Positions 1-8,296 of a stretch of 64,000 nucleotides of DNA are shown one piece after another. Within the stretch, counting starts at the first letter, position 1. Each line of letters begins with the position of its first letter. The notes beneath the pieces were generated by a model, which worked only from the letters and a program-made list of their open reading frames with translations, ran no database searches and was not told where the DNA came from. Position numbers and translations under genes: made by a program. The stretch comes from Haematomicrobium sanguinis DSM 21259 (GTDB lineage: Bacteria > Actinomycetota > Actinomycetes > Actinomycetales > Micrococcaceae). The stretch lies in NCBI RefSeq assembly GCF_000688395.1, contig NZ_JIAG01000013.1, positions 39,505 to 103,504 of the forward strand, in the 5' to 3' direction.

Positions 1-830
1 CCGACCGTCTGTAGCTCGTCTTGATCCGCGCGCTCCGTTTCCGGGCGTACCGAAAGGCTCGGATCGCAATCGCAATCCAGCTCGCCGAAACGCTCCTTCA
101 CCCGGTGCTTGGCAGCCTCCCGGCTCATACCGCGGGCCAAATAAACCAGTTCCAGTTCGTTGGCCTCCAAATTCAAGTCAGGTGCCGCGCTCAACGTAAT
201 TTGAGTGGGACGCGAGGCGCTCAAAAGCTCGCGCTGGGAACGCACCGACACGTACTCGCCGGCGCCCATCGAGAGCGCTCCGGCCAAAAGCCCCGCGAGG
301 CCGCTGAGCAGAATAAAGGAGTTGGGCGCCCCCGACGCGCCGACGCCAAGCACCAGCGCCAGGTTGGAGACCAGTCCGTCATTGGCGCCAAAGACAGCGG
401 CGCGGAAGTTACCGGAGATCTTTTCGCGGCCGTGATTGGCCAGCGCCCGGACAATTTCCTCGTGAATGGCTTCGTCCGCTGCCATCGTGGGTGTCGCATC
501 GGGGTCGGTCGCGTACGGCGAGCGTCCCTCACTGCGTTGGGCCAAGGCCAGCACAAACACCGAACCGAAATACTTAGCCATAAACGCCATGATGCGGCTG
601 GACATGCTTCGGCGCGGGTTTCCTAGCTCGTCGCCGAGTAGCTGAGTCCAGTGTTCTTCGTGGCGTTTCTCCGCTTCGGCAAGGCGGAGAAGAATTTCTC
701 GGTCTTCGCCATCGCGCTTTTGCGCGAGAAGGCTGTAAAGCTCGCCCTCGGCCCTCTCATCGGCGACATATTTGCGCCAACGTCGAATCTGCGCCGAGGT
801 AGGCCGGGCAGGTGATGCTGCGGGGTTCAT
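1..830 (-). CDS. VIT/CCC1-family metal transporter with N-terminal ferritin-like domain (3' end outside window)
   Basis: Membrane iron/manganese transporter of the VIT1/CCC1 family, with 276 codons visible. Residues about 10-70 form an acidic helical ferritin/rubrerythrin-like domain (EGELYSLL, EAEKRHEEHW). The membrane part begins near residue 135 with the family signature GANDGLVSNLALVLGV, followed by GALSMGAGEYVSV. The ATG at 828-830 is preceded by GGAAAGAGG about 5 nt upstream. In related proteins the soluble domain binds Fe/Mn and the membrane domain exports or stores the metal. The gene is read from a probable Mn2+ riboswitch (899-1032), and the divergent neighbour is TerC, another Mn-linked exporter family, so manganese detoxification is the best guess. 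The C-terminus lies beyond position 1. Confidence 0.85.
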   Translation of the reverse strand, partial: MNPAASPARPTSAQIRRWRKYVADERAEGELYSLLAQKRDGEDREILLRLAEAEKRHEEHWTQLLGDELGNPRRSMSSRIMAFMAKYFGSVFVLALAQRSEGRSPYATDPDATPTMAADEAIHEEIVRALANHGREKISGNFRAAVFGANDGLVSNLALVLGVGASGAPNSFILLSGLAGLLAGALSMGAGEYVSVRSQRELLSASRPTQITLSAAPDLNLEANELELVYLARGMSREAAKHRVKERFGELDCDCDPSLSVRPETERADQDELQTV

Positions 831-865
831 GCGAAGGCCCTCTTTCCACGTCAGGTGAAAGTGAC

Positions 866-905
866 CGAAAAAATAGAGACATTCGGCCACATCGATCTGG
901 CCGAA
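866..905 (-). terminator. Riboswitch expression platform: intrinsic terminator before the VIT gene
   Basis: On the minus strand TTCGGCC (905-899) and GGCCGAA (888-882) form a 7-bp stem with a 10-nt loop. A T-rich tail ending in a T6 run follows (873-866). The 5' stem strand is also the last conserved stretch of the aptamer (GACCTTCGGCC). Metal-bound aptamer and terminator would therefore be mutually exclusive, as in other yybP-ykoY transcription switches. Confidence 0.7.
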
Positions 906-1032
906 GGTCTCGCTCGCCTGGTCACGCCAAAAGGCACCAGGTGGACTGCCGGGTGAAGAACACCAGTATGTCGACAGGCCTCCACGCTTCCGATCCGCGT
1001 TCGAATCAAAATCGGTGGAGCTACTCCCCTTC
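899..1032 (-). promoter_or_regulatory. Probable yybP-ykoY Mn2+ riboswitch
   Basis: Reading the minus strand, the element opens with GGGGAGTAGC (1029-1020). It then has the loop sequence GTCGACATACTGG (about 976-964) and closes with GCGAGACCTTCGGCC (about 913-899). These three blocks match, in order and spacing, the conserved 5' GGGGAGUAG, the GUCAACAU-type loop and the terminal GCRAGACCUU of the yybP-ykoY class. A candidate -10 TAAGAT lies at 1048-1043, which would start the RNA just before the aptamer. The switch leads into the terminator at 905-866 and then the VIT-family gene. The identification is by eye; a covariance-model search was not possible. Confidence 0.65.
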
Positions 1033-1120
1033 GCTACAAATCATCTTACCGCCCCGTACACTAAAGACATACTTTTGCGCTCATTGCGACAAGCGGCCAC
1101 GATCTATCAAGAATGGAATT

Positions 1121-1942
1121 ATGGAATTCGCACTAGAGTTCACCCCCGACTTAATTGCCATCTTCCTCACGCTCTTCGTTTTGGAAGTGGTCTTGGGTGT
1201 CGACAACGTCATCTTCATTTCGATCCTTGCCTCTAAACTGCCTAAAGAACAGCAGAATAAGGCGCGTGTTCTCGGCCTGACCCTCGCCATGTTTATGCGA
1301 GTGGTGCTCGTTCTCTTTGCCGGCTGGATCATCTCGCTCAAGGAAGAACTCTTCGAAGTCTTCGGCATGGGATTCTCCGGACGAGATTTAGTCTTGATCG
1401 TCGGCGGCGGCTTCCTCATTTACAAAGCCGTCAGCGAAATCCACAATCGCCTTGAGGGCACCGACGATCATGGCGGCAAGTCCGGTGTCGGCACGGCAAC
1501 ATTCGGGGCGGTCCTCGCCCAAATTCTCGCCCTGGACCTGGTCTTCTCTCTGGACTCGGTTATCACCGCAGTCGGCATGACCAACAACATGCTGATCATC
1601 ATTACGGTGGTCGTCCTGTCCTTCGGTATCCTGCTCTTCGCGTCCAAGTGGATCTTCAACTTCGTGAACAAGCACCCCACCGTAAAGATGCTGGCGCTCT
1701 CCTTCTTGCTCTTGATCGGCGTGTTCTTGGTCGCCGACGGCTTTGGCCTCAAGATCGATAAGGCCCTGATCTACGGCCCAATGGCCTTTGCCGTCCTCGT
1801 CGAATCGCTCAACCTGCTCTACGCTTCCCGCAAGGCGAAGCGCGGCGGGGCTAAGGCGGAGCCGGTGGCCATGCACTCGGGCTACACCCCCGAAGAGGAA
1901 AAGCAGGGGCTTCAGGGCCTCGAAAGCTCGGCCAAGAAGTAG
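1121..1942 (+). CDS. TerC-family membrane protein
   Basis: Integral membrane protein of the TerC family (273 aa from the ATG at 1121), probably involved in metal (Mn) export at or loading of exported proteins. The two hallmark acidic membrane motifs are present: LGVDNVIFISIL near residue 25 and LDLVFSLDSVITAVGM near residue 140. About seven hydrophobic segments are visible and the C-terminal tail is charged (EEEKQGLQG). An upstream in-frame extension to 812 exists but its residues look non-coding. The start was placed where family similarity begins (MEFALEFTPDLIAIFL). It is followed two bases later by a DUF202 gene, so the three genes are probably co-transcribed. Confidence 0.85.
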   Translation: MEFALEFTPDLIAIFLTLFVLEVVLGVDNVIFISILASKLPKEQQNKARVLGLTLAMFMRVVLVLFAGWIISLKEELFEVFGMGFSGRDLVLIVGGGFLIYKAVSEIHNRLEGTDDHGGKSGVGTATFGAVLAQILALDLVFSLDSVITAVGMTNNMLIIITVVVLSFGILLFASKWIFNFVNKHPTVKMLALSFLLLIGVFLVADGFGLKIDKALIYGPMAFAVLVESLNLLYASRKAKRGGAKAEPVAMHSGYTPEEEKQGLQGLESSAKK

Positions 1943-1943
1943 C

Positions 1944-2330
1944 GTGGCTAGCCCAGAGGACACACCGCGGCGCGGCCGCCTCGCCGGACGAGTGCTGGCC
2001 GGCGGACGTGAACCGGATCCCCGGTTCACCCTCGCTAACGAGCGCACCTTCCTGGCCTGGATCCGCACCTCGCTGGCGCTGCTAGCCGGCGGCATCGCCG
2101 TCGAGGCATTCACCGTCGATATTTTCGTGCCAGAAATCCGCAAGGTGATCGCCATCATCTTGCTGGGTATCGCGGTGATCATCGCGGCGCTCGCCAGTTT
2201 CCGCTGGCTACAGGTCGAACGCGCCATGCGCACCAACAAACCGCTCCCCATCCCGGTGCTGGCCCCGGTCGTAGCGCTCGGCGCGTGCCTGGCGGCGGCC
2301 GTCGTGATCGTATTCGTGATCCTGCGATGA
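1944..2330 (+). CDS. DUF202 (YidH-family) membrane protein
   Basis: Small integral membrane protein of unknown function, 128 aa from GTG 1944. The family pattern is DPRFTLANERTFLAWIRTSL just before the first of three membrane helices. The GTG start falls one base after the terC stop. The upstream continuation in this frame is antisense-like low-complexity sequence inside terC, so it was discarded. AAGAAG upstream may serve as a ribosome binding site. DUF202 genes often occur in tandem pairs, as here, but no activity is established. Confidence 0.75.
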   Translation: MASPEDTPRRGRLAGRVLAGGREPDPRFTLANERTFLAWIRTSLALLAGGIAVEAFTVDIFVPEIRKVIAIILLGIAVIIAALASFRWLQVERAMRTNKPLPIPVLAPVVALGACLAAAVVIVFVILR

Positions 2331-2336
2331 GCAGCC

Positions 2337-2684
2337 ATGAGCCATCTCACTGACCCACAACGGCATCGCGATCCAGGTCTCCAACCCGAACGCACCATCC
2401 TGGCTTGGGGCCGCACCCTCATGGCCATGGTGGTGGTCGCAGCCATCTTCTTGCGCTGGGTTCCGGCCCACGGCGCCGCCGCACTCGCGCTCATCCCGCT
2501 CGTGCTCATCCCGGTGGGCCTCGTCTACCTAACCCAGCGCCGCCGCTACCTGCGCATGGACGCAGGAATTCGCTCCGAACGCATCGAGGCGGACGTCTGG
2601 GCCGTCTTCGCGACCTCCGCCGCAATCATCCTCACCGGGGTGCTGGGCATCCTGGTGGTGCTCTTGTGGAACCCGACCAGCTAA
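2337..2684 (+). CDS. DUF202 membrane protein, second of the pair
   Basis: 115-aa protein starting at ATG 2337, six bases after the stop of the first DUF202 gene. The family motif appears as LQPERTILAWGRTLMAMVVV, followed by two more membrane helices. It is shorter at the N-terminus than its neighbour. The gene ends 4 nt inside the 3' end of the convergent symporter gene (2681), so the two stop regions overlap. Function unknown; probably made together with the TerC protein. Confidence 0.75.
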   Translation: MSHLTDPQRHRDPGLQPERTILAWGRTLMAMVVVAAIFLRWVPAHGAAALALIPLVLIPVGLVYLTQRRRYLRMDAGIRSERIEADVWAVFATSAAIILTGVLGILVVLLWNPTS

Positions 2685-4204
2685 CCCGTTTTCTTGCGGG
2701 CTAGCGAAAGCCGCTCATCCCACGCGCGCCGCACACCTTCCGGGGTCGGCGGGGTCATAAGAGATACGACGACGTAGCTCACCAAGGCGGCCAGCAAACC
2801 ATAAATGATGGGTTCATTGGCATATACACCGGTCTGCCAATCGCCAGCGGCAACGCCGATACCGACCATGAGCCCGACGGTCACCAAGAACCCGACCGCC
2901 ATTGAGGCGAGCGCGCCGGCCGCGTTGCCGCGCTTAAAGAACAGTCCGCCCACAATGGCAACCAGCAACCCGCCCACCAGAATGTTGTAGGCGATCGTCA
3001 ACGCCGCGACCACGTCGGAGAGCGCAATTGCCAAAATAATTGTGATGATGCCGTAGATCAGCACCCACATGCGGTCCTTGCCCAGCTCCTCTGCTTCACT
3101 CGTGCCGCGGTGTTCGGGGTGGTGGGCCGCCGCGCTCGAGGAGGCATCGCCGTCGTTCTTGGCGCGCCAGGAGGCGAGCATGGGCAGAATGTCCACCCGG
3201 GTGACGGTGGCGGCCGCAATGAGCGCGCCGGATGCGGTGGACATCATGGCGGCCACCGCGGCCGCCAGCACCAAGGCGCCGATCCCGGCGGGGAGCAGGT
3301 CGGTGGCGATGCGGGCGTAGACATCGTCCTTCGCGGCGATCTCGTCACCGGAAAGCGCGGCGCGGGCGGCCATGCCGATCACGGCCCCGGCGATACCGTA
3401 GAGAACCACGTAAATGCCGGAGGCGAAGCCGCCCCACTTGGCGACGCCTTCGCTGCGTGCCGTGAACACCCGTTGCCAAATGTCCTGGCCGATCAAAAGT
3501 CCCAGCGTGAAGGTGATGAAGTAGGTGCCGATCATTGTCCAGCCGATTGAGTCCCAGGTGGTGAACTGGGCGCCGAGGCGTTCGCTGATACCGCTCCAGC
3601 CGCCGGCCGCGCTCAGGGTAAAAGGGAGCATGAGCGCGAAAATGCCGATGGTTTGGAACAGGAACTGCGCCATGTCGGCAAGCGTGATGGACCACATGCC
3701 GCCGATGGTGGAGTAGATGACAACGATGACGCCGCCCAAAGCAATCGCGAGCCACCGCTCCATGCCAAAGACAACGATAAACACCGTGGCATAGGCCTGG
3801 GTCGAGGTCGCGACCAGCATGAGCGTATAGAGCAACATGATGATGGAGGAGGCGCGGGTGGCCTTTGCGCCGTAACGCAGCGACAGCATTTGCGAGACGG
3901 TGTAAATCTTGAGCCGGGAGATGGTCCGGGCAAAGAGCAGACTGAGAAGAATGACGCCGACGCCGATGGAGATAACGAGCCACATACCGGAGAGGCCGAA
4001 CTTGTAGCCGAGCCCGACCCCTCCCACAGTGGATGCGCCGCCGAGCACCAAAGCCGATAGCGTGCCGACGTAAAGGAGCGGGCCGAGGCGCCGGCCGGCA
4101 ACGAAAAAGTCTGCGGTGTCCTTGGTGCGGCGGCGTCCCCACCAACCGAAGACGAGCATGCCGGCGAGATAGAGCGTGATAATCGCGACGGTGAGAAAAT
4201 CCAC
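2681..4204 (-). CDS. Sodium:solute symporter (SSS family)
   Basis: 507-aa secondary transporter of the SSS family with about 13 membrane segments. Visible motifs include TKDTADFFVAGRRLGPLL after the first helix, the LSALVLGGASTVGG stretch of the Na+-binding core, and GLLIGQDIWQRVFTARS. The GTG at 4204 has AGGAG 6 nt upstream; the further in-frame ATG at 4288 lies in the regulatory region and was rejected. It is divergent from an XRE-cupin regulator, which probably controls it. Clustering with an agmatinase-like enzyme suggests a nitrogenous organic substrate, but the substrate cannot be read from sequence. A cytoplasmic loop near residue 350 holds KNDGDASSS, encoded by one copy of the dispersed CGCCGTCGT repeat. 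Confidence 0.85.
   Translation of the reverse strand: MDFLTVAIITLYLAGMLVFGWWGRRRTKDTADFFVAGRRLGPLLYVGTLSALVLGGASTVGGVGLGYKFGLSGMWLVISIGVGVILLSLLFARTISRLKIYTVSQMLSLRYGAKATRASSIIMLLYTLMLVATSTQAYATVFIVVFGMERWLAIALGGVIVVIYSTIGGMWSITLADMAQFLFQTIGIFALMLPFTLSAAGGWSGISERLGAQFTTWDSIGWTMIGTYFITFTLGLLIGQDIWQRVFTARSEGVAKWGGFASGIYVVLYGIAGAVIGMAARAALSGDEIAAKDDVYARIATDLLPAGIGALVLAAAVAAMMSTASGALIAAATVTRVDILPMLASWRAKNDGDASSSAAAHHPEHRGTSEAEELGKDRMWVLIYGIITIILAIALSDVVAALTIAYNILVGGLLVAIVGGLFFKRGNAAGALASMAVGFLVTVGLMVGIGVAAGDWQTGVYANEPIIYGLLAALVSYVVVSLMTPPTPEGVRRAWDERLSLARKKTG
3144..3160. repeat. Dispersed CGCCGTCGT repeat, copy inside the symporter gene
   Basis: Reads GCATCGCCGTCGTTCTT on the plus strand. Within the minus-strand symporter gene it encodes KNDGDA in a hydrophilic loop. 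Confidence 0.6.
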
Positions 4205-4272
4205 GGGGGGCTCCTGCGGGGGAAGTAGCCTAGTGCGTTGCGCCTCGGCGCCGGGTGAGCAAGACCACTGCG

Positions 4273-4308
4273 GTTGCTCTTGGTGCAACTTTTGTTGTCA
4301 GATAGGCT
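4273..4308 (+). promoter_or_regulatory. Promoter and possible operator of the XRE regulator
   Basis: TTGGTG (4280-4285) and TAGGCT (4303-4308) are separated by 17 nt and point towards the XRE gene. The inverted repeat GTTGC-N7-GCAAC (4273-4289) covers the -35 box. It would be well placed for autoregulation and for control of the divergent symporter. Inference from spacing and symmetry only. Confidence 0.5.
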
Positions 4309-4382
4309 ACGGGTGGGCTGTGTGACACGTCAACTGTAAGTCATAGAGGCGGTGCACAGCTCTCGCGGAAAGGAGCGCGCCC

Positions 4383-4955
4383 ATGAAAGCCCTACCGGTG
4401 GAACCCAGCGGCACCGCCCATTTGATCGGCGCCCGTATTCGCGCGGCACGGCTCGCTCAGCGAATGACCATCGGGCAGGTCGCCGAAAGCGCGGGGCTGA
4501 CCAAAGGATTTCTGAGCCGGGTGGAACGCGATTTGACCTCGCCCTCGGTCGCGAGCCTGCTCACCCTGTGCCAGGTTCTTTCCGTGGACGTGGGCGAATT
4601 GTTTGCTTCGCCGGAACTGCACCTGACCCCGGCGGCGGATGCGCCGCGCATTAACCTGGGCGGCAACGGCATCACCGAACGGTTGTTAACCTCGCGAGCC
4701 GAGCGCCGCGTCCAGGTCATTCGCGCCGAGGTGGAGCCGGGCGGCAAAGGCGAGTCCGAACTGTATTCGGTGGACTGCGATCTGGAAGTCCTGCACGTGA
4801 TTTCGGGGCGGTTCACATTGCGTTTTGCCGAGGATAGTTTTGATCTTCGGGCTGGGGACACCCTGACCTACCCCGGCCGCGAACCGCACTCTTGGGAGAA
4901 TCCGCACCCCGAGCCCGCCCAGGTGATGTGGACCTTGGTGCCAGCAGCGAATTAG
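4383..4955 (+). CDS. XRE-family transcriptional regulator with cupin domain
   Basis: 190-aa DNA-binding regulator. Residues 14-70 are a helix-turn-helix of the XRE type (IRAARLAQRMTIGQVAESAG, then LTKGFLSRVERDLTSPSVAS). Residues about 115-185 form a small beta-barrel cupin with the typical ISGRF and GDTLTYPGREPHSWENP strands. The ATG has AAAGGAG about 8 nt upstream. This architecture matches PuuR-like regulators, which sense small amines or amino acids through the cupin and repress catabolic operons. It sits between the divergent symporter and a convergent amino-acid permease, and two genes from an agmatinase-like enzyme, so it is the likely local regulator of the whole block. Confidence 0.85.
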   Translation: MKALPVEPSGTAHLIGARIRAARLAQRMTIGQVAESAGLTKGFLSRVERDLTSPSVASLLTLCQVLSVDVGELFASPELHLTPAADAPRINLGGNGITERLLTSRAERRVQVIRAEVEPGGKGESELYSVDCDLEVLHVISGRFTLRFAEDSFDLRAGDTLTYPGREPHSWENPHPEPAQVMWTLVPAAN

Positions 4956-4956
4956 T

Positions 4957-4979
4957 CGGGGACACGCCGTCGTACATCC
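4957..4979. repeat. Dispersed CGCCGTCGT repeat after the XRE stop codon
   Basis: GTCGGGGACACGCCGTCGT followed by ACATCC begins two bases after the XRE stop. The first 19 bases are the same in the copy near 53636, and the copy at 57339 in the opposite orientation is close. Confidence 0.6.
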
Positions 4980-5006
4980 AACACGGCGCTTGGTGCGCCC
5001 GCGCGC

Positions 5007-7052
5007 TTAGCTCACGTGCACCCAGGGCCGGCGCTCAACGTTGGGCTCCGCTTCACGCAACACTTCGCGCGTGACCGGCGCGATCTCGCCTTCGCCAAAG
5101 AACAAGAACTTGAACATGTTTCGTAGCGGGCTGCCCTCGGTCCACCGGAAATAGACGTGCGGCATGACGCCGGTGATGTCGCGGATGTGCAGCAGGACGG
5201 CGGCGATCGTGTTCGGGACGTTGTTGCCCTGGACTTGCAGGATGCGGAATCCGTTACGTTCGATCCCCTTGACCTCCAGGGATTTCTCGAACTCGGAGGC
5301 GTCATCGAGATCCACCTCGATGAAGAGGAAGGGCTCGCCCTGCGGGATGTTACTCGCGTTGCAGGCGTGCCAGAGTTTGCGGCGGTAGGCGGCCGGGGAG
5401 ATCTTGCGCGGCTCGTGGGCGATGATGCGCAGCGTGCCTTCATCGGCGCCGGATACGAATTCGAGGGCGCGCTGATCCATGTGCACATCCGAGGCGCGCA
5501 ACTCCAGTGAGCGGCGGATGCGTGAAAGGAAGGAGACGATGACAATGATCGCAGTGAAAATGAGGGCGATTTTCAGGCCGTCCGGGCGCTCGACGATGTT
5601 CGCGATGGTGGTGTAAAGGAACACCAGGGTGATGGCGCCAAAGCCGATGATCGCGGGCTTCTGGCGGCGCCGCCAGGCGGAGATCAACACCGCGATGGAT
5701 GCGGAGGAAATGAGCACGAGCACGCCGGTGGCGTATGCGGCGCCCTGGGCGTTGACGTCCGCCTGGAAGATGAGTGTGATGACGACGCCAATGAGGGTTA
5801 AGACGATGACCAGCGGGCGGGCCGCGTTGGCCCAATTGGGTGCCATGCCGTACTTGGGCAGGTAGCGCGGAACGAGGTTGAGCATGGCCGCCATGGCGCT
5901 CGCGCCGGCAAACCACAAGATGGCGATGGTGCTGATGTCATAGGCGGTACCGAAGATGTCGCCGAGGTATTTGTGCGCGAGGTAGGCCAGTGCGCGCCCG
6001 TTAGCGGAGCCGCCCTCCTGAAATTCTGCCGGGGGAATGAGGATGGTGGTGACGATGGAGGAGGTGAGCAGGAAACCGCTCATGATGAGCGCCGCGGTGG
6101 TCAAAAGTTTCTTGGTGCCCGCGATGCGGCCCGTCGGGTTGGTGACGGTGTCGGTGACCTTGCCGCGCACTTGCGGCATCACCGCGACGCCGGTCTCGAA
6201 CCCGGACATGCCCAGGGCCAACTTGGGGAAAAGGATCAGCGCAATGGCCACGCCGAGCACCCAATTGCCGCCGGTGGCTTGACCCATCCGGGCGAACCAG
6301 TCGTCGGTGAGGCCGGGGGCTTGAAGGACCTCGCCCATAGCCACCAGAATCACGACCAGGTTGAGTGCGAGGAAAACGCCGACCAAGATGACCGCAACGC
6401 CGATCGCTTCACGGAATCCGCGCAGAAATACCGCGGCGAGCAGAGCCAGGAAAAAGAGGGTGAGCGGGACCTGGGCGCTCTCTAGCCACTCGGGGGCAAA
6501 GGGGTTTTCGATCACGTGTGCCGAGGCGTCAGCGGTGGAAAGGGTGATGGTGATCATAAAGTCGGTAGCGGCGAAGCCCAACAGTCCGAGCACCAACAGC
6601 TTGGACTTCCACTTGGGGAGAAGCTTTTCCAAGAGCGCTAGCGAACCCTGGCCGTGCGGGGATTCCTTGGCGATTCTCCGGTACACCGGAAGTGCACCGA
6701 AAAGCGTTACGGCAATCAAGACCAGGGTCGCTATGGGTGATAGCGCTCCGGCAGCCAATGCTGCAATGGCAGGCTGATAACCCAACGTGGAGAAGTAATC
6801 AACGCCGGTGAGGCACATGACCTTCCACCAGGGCTGCTTCTTCTCTTCGGGGACCTGCGATTCTCGTTCGGAGGCGAGTAGCCACGCGCGCATCTTCTGG
6901 TGGTCGCCGCTCAAGCGGGCCCGTTCCAAGTCCATGGGAGCCTGGGGCTCGCCAGAGTCAGCTGCGTTGCCAGCGGGGGATTCCTCCGAGGTGGCGCCGC
7001 GGCCCATTTGCTTAGGTGCCGGGGGCATGGACGCATCGGTGCTCGTCTTCAC
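5007..7052 (-). CDS. APC-superfamily amino-acid permease with C-terminal cytoplasmic domain
   Basis: 681-aa amino-acid/polyamine/organocation permease. A hydrophilic N-terminal tail of about 75 residues precedes 12 or so membrane segments starting at [20 protein letters not shown]. The last 150 residues are soluble ([19 protein letters not shown] onward), larger than in simple PotE-type carriers. The GTG start at 7052 is supported by a leaderless promoter, TAAGCT (7064-7059) six bases upstream, in place of a Shine-Dalgarno. An ATG nine codons later is the alternative. The gene is divergent from the agmatinase-family enzyme, so it may import the amino acid or amine degraded there. Substrate not deducible. 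Confidence 0.8.
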   Translation of the reverse strand: MKTSTDASMPPAPKQMGRGATSEESPAGNAADSGEPQAPMDLERARLSGDHQKMRAWLLASERESQVPEEKKQPWWKVMCLTGVDYFSTLGYQPAIAALAAGALSPIATLVLIAVTLFGALPVYRRIAKESPHGQGSLALLEKLLPKWKSKLLVLGLLGFAATDFMITITLSTADASAHVIENPFAPEWLESAQVPLTLFFLALLAAVFLRGFREAIGVAVILVGVFLALNLVVILVAMGEVLQAPGLTDDWFARMGQATGGNWVLGVAIALILFPKLALGMSGFETGVAVMPQVRGKVTDTVTNPTGRIAGTKKLLTTAALIMSGFLLTSSIVTTILIPPAEFQEGGSANGRALAYLAHKYLGDIFGTAYDISTIAILWFAGASAMAAMLNLVPRYLPKYGMAPNWANAARPLVIVLTLIGVVITLIFQADVNAQGAAYATGVLVLISSASIAVLISAWRRRQKPAIIGFGAITLVFLYTTIANIVERPDGLKIALIFTAIIVIVSFLSRIRRSLELRASDVHMDQRALEFVSGADEGTLRIIAHEPRKISPAAYRRKLWHACNASNIPQGEPFLFIEVDLDDASEFEKSLEVKGIERNGFRILQVQGNNVPNTIAAVLLHIRDITGVMPHVYFRWTEGSPLRNMFKFLFFGEGEIAPVTREVLREAEPNVERRPWVHVS

Positions 7053-7058
7053 CCTAGG

Positions 7059-7064
7059 AGCTTA
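7059..7064 (-). promoter_or_regulatory. -10 box, leaderless APC permease
   Basis: TAAGCT on the minus strand, exactly six bases from the GTG start; decides the start codon. Confidence 0.5.
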
Positions 7065-7117
7065 GACCCGCTGTTTGGCGGTAGCGCCCCGTTTTAACGA
7101 CATCTTTACGCGGGTGT

Positions 7118-7154
7118 TGCCAAGGCCACGGTAATGCCAAGGTCATGCCACGGT
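7118..7154. repeat. Imperfect direct repeat between divergent permease and ureohydrolase genes
   Basis: TGCCAAGGCCACGGT (7118-7132) is followed by TGCCAAGGTCATGCCACGGT (7135-7154). The repeat lies just upstream of the ureohydrolase promoter and could be a regulator binding site, perhaps for the XRE protein. Confidence 0.4.
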
Positions 7155-7165
7155 GCGGGGTTGCC

Positions 7166-7195
7166 TTGACCCGAAGCGCGCCACACAAATAGCCT
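7166..7195 (+). promoter_or_regulatory. Promoter of the ureohydrolase/ThDP-enzyme operon
   Basis: TTGACC (7166-7171) and TAGCCT (7190-7195) with an 18-nt spacer. The predicted start near 7202 leaves a leader of about 40 nt, too short for an aptamer. Confidence 0.6.
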
Positions 7196-7240
7196 ATGGT
7201 GAAACGGGCGGTGCTTATTTGAAAACTCTTGGAGGGTTAC

Positions 7241-8227
7241 ATGGACGTGAATCAACACATTAGCGACGGCGGCAACGTGGGCCCGATCGATTCGTCCCGC
7301 ATTCCGCGCTACGTGGGTTCGGCGAGTTTCGCCCGGTTGCCGCGAGTTGACCAGGTGGACCGTGCAGATATTAAGGTCGTGGGCATTCCCTTTGATTCGG
7401 GTGTTTCCTACCGGCCCGGTGCGCGATTTGGGTCCACGCACGTGCGCGAATCCTCCCGTCTTTTGCGTCCGTATAACCCGGCTCAAGATGTGTCTCCATT
7501 CGCGCTCGCCCAAGTGGCAGACGCCGGGGACATCGCGGTCAATCCCTTCAATATCAATGAAGCCATCGACACGATGGAATCTGCTGCCGGGGAGCTTTCC
7601 GCGGACGGGGCACGGCTCCTCACCCTGGGCGGCGATCACACGATTGCGCTGCCGTTGTTGCGTAATGTGGCAAGCCAACATGGGCCGGTGGCGTTGCTGC
7701 ACTTTGACGCCCATCTGGACACGTGGGACACCTATTTCGGCGCCGAGTACACGCACGGCACCCCGTTCCGCCGCGCGGTGGAAGAAGGCATCGTGGACAC
7801 CGAGGCGCTCACCCATGTCGGCACTCGCGGGCCGCTATATGGCAAAAAGGACCTGGAAGATGATCGCCGCTTTGGGTTTGGCATCGTCACCTCCTCGGAT
7901 GTGTACTACCAGGGGGTGCGCGAGGTAGTGGATAAGTTGCGCCAGCGCATTGGCAACCGTCCGCTGTACGTTTCGGTGGACATCGACGTGTTGGATCCGG
8001 CGCACGCGCCCGGCACCGGTACTCCGGAAGCCGGCGGCATGACGAGCCGGGAACTGTTGGAAATCATCCGCGGCTTGCGCGGGCTGAATGTGGTGGGCGC
8101 GGATGTGGTGGAAGTGGCTCCCGCCTATGATCACGCGGAAATGACCGGTGTCGCGGCCTCCCATGTGGCCTATGACTTGATAACCCTGATGTCGGAGCTG
8201 CCGGCGAACGCGCCGCGCAACAACTGA
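7241..8227 (+). CDS. speB: Agmatinase-family ureohydrolase
   Basis: 328-aa Mn2+-dependent hydrolase that releases urea from a guanidino compound (agmatine, guanidinobutyrate or similar). Metal ligands of the arginase fold are visible: GGDHT near residue 131, DAHLDTWD near 158, and [19 protein letters not shown] near 246. The ATG at 7241 has GGAGGG 5 nt upstream; a TTG four codons earlier overlaps that site and was rejected. The downstream ThDP enzyme, divergent APC permease and nearby PuuR-like regulator point to catabolic use. Family membership is clear, but the exact substrate is not: agmatinase, guanidinobutyrase and guanidinopropionase share these motifs. Confidence 0.88.
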   Translation: MDVNQHISDGGNVGPIDSSRIPRYVGSASFARLPRVDQVDRADIKVVGIPFDSGVSYRPGARFGSTHVRESSRLLRPYNPAQDVSPFALAQVADAGDIAVNPFNINEAIDTMESAAGELSADGARLLTLGGDHTIALPLLRNVASQHGPVALLHFDAHLDTWDTYFGAEYTHGTPFRRAVEEGIVDTEALTHVGTRGPLYGKKDLEDDRRFGFGIVTSSDVYYQGVREVVDKLRQRIGNRPLYVSVDIDVLDPAHAPGTGTPEAGGMTSRELLEIIRGLRGLNVVGADVVEVAPAYDHAEMTGVAASHVAYDLITLMSELPANAPRNN

Positions 8228-8296
8228 GGCCCCGCTGACAGCCCAACCATCCGTCTGCAAGACTAAGAGCACCCCCGCAAGGAATTGAGTACATCC

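Noticed and set aside
1388..2509. Long minus-strand open frame opposite terC and the DUF202 genes
   Set aside because: Arg/Ala-rich shadow composition with no domain features, while the plus strand has three recognisable membrane proteins.
7053..7240. Guanidine riboswitch before the ureohydrolase
   Set aside because: The mapped promoter leaves only about 40 nt of leader, and no ykkC-type motif is seen.
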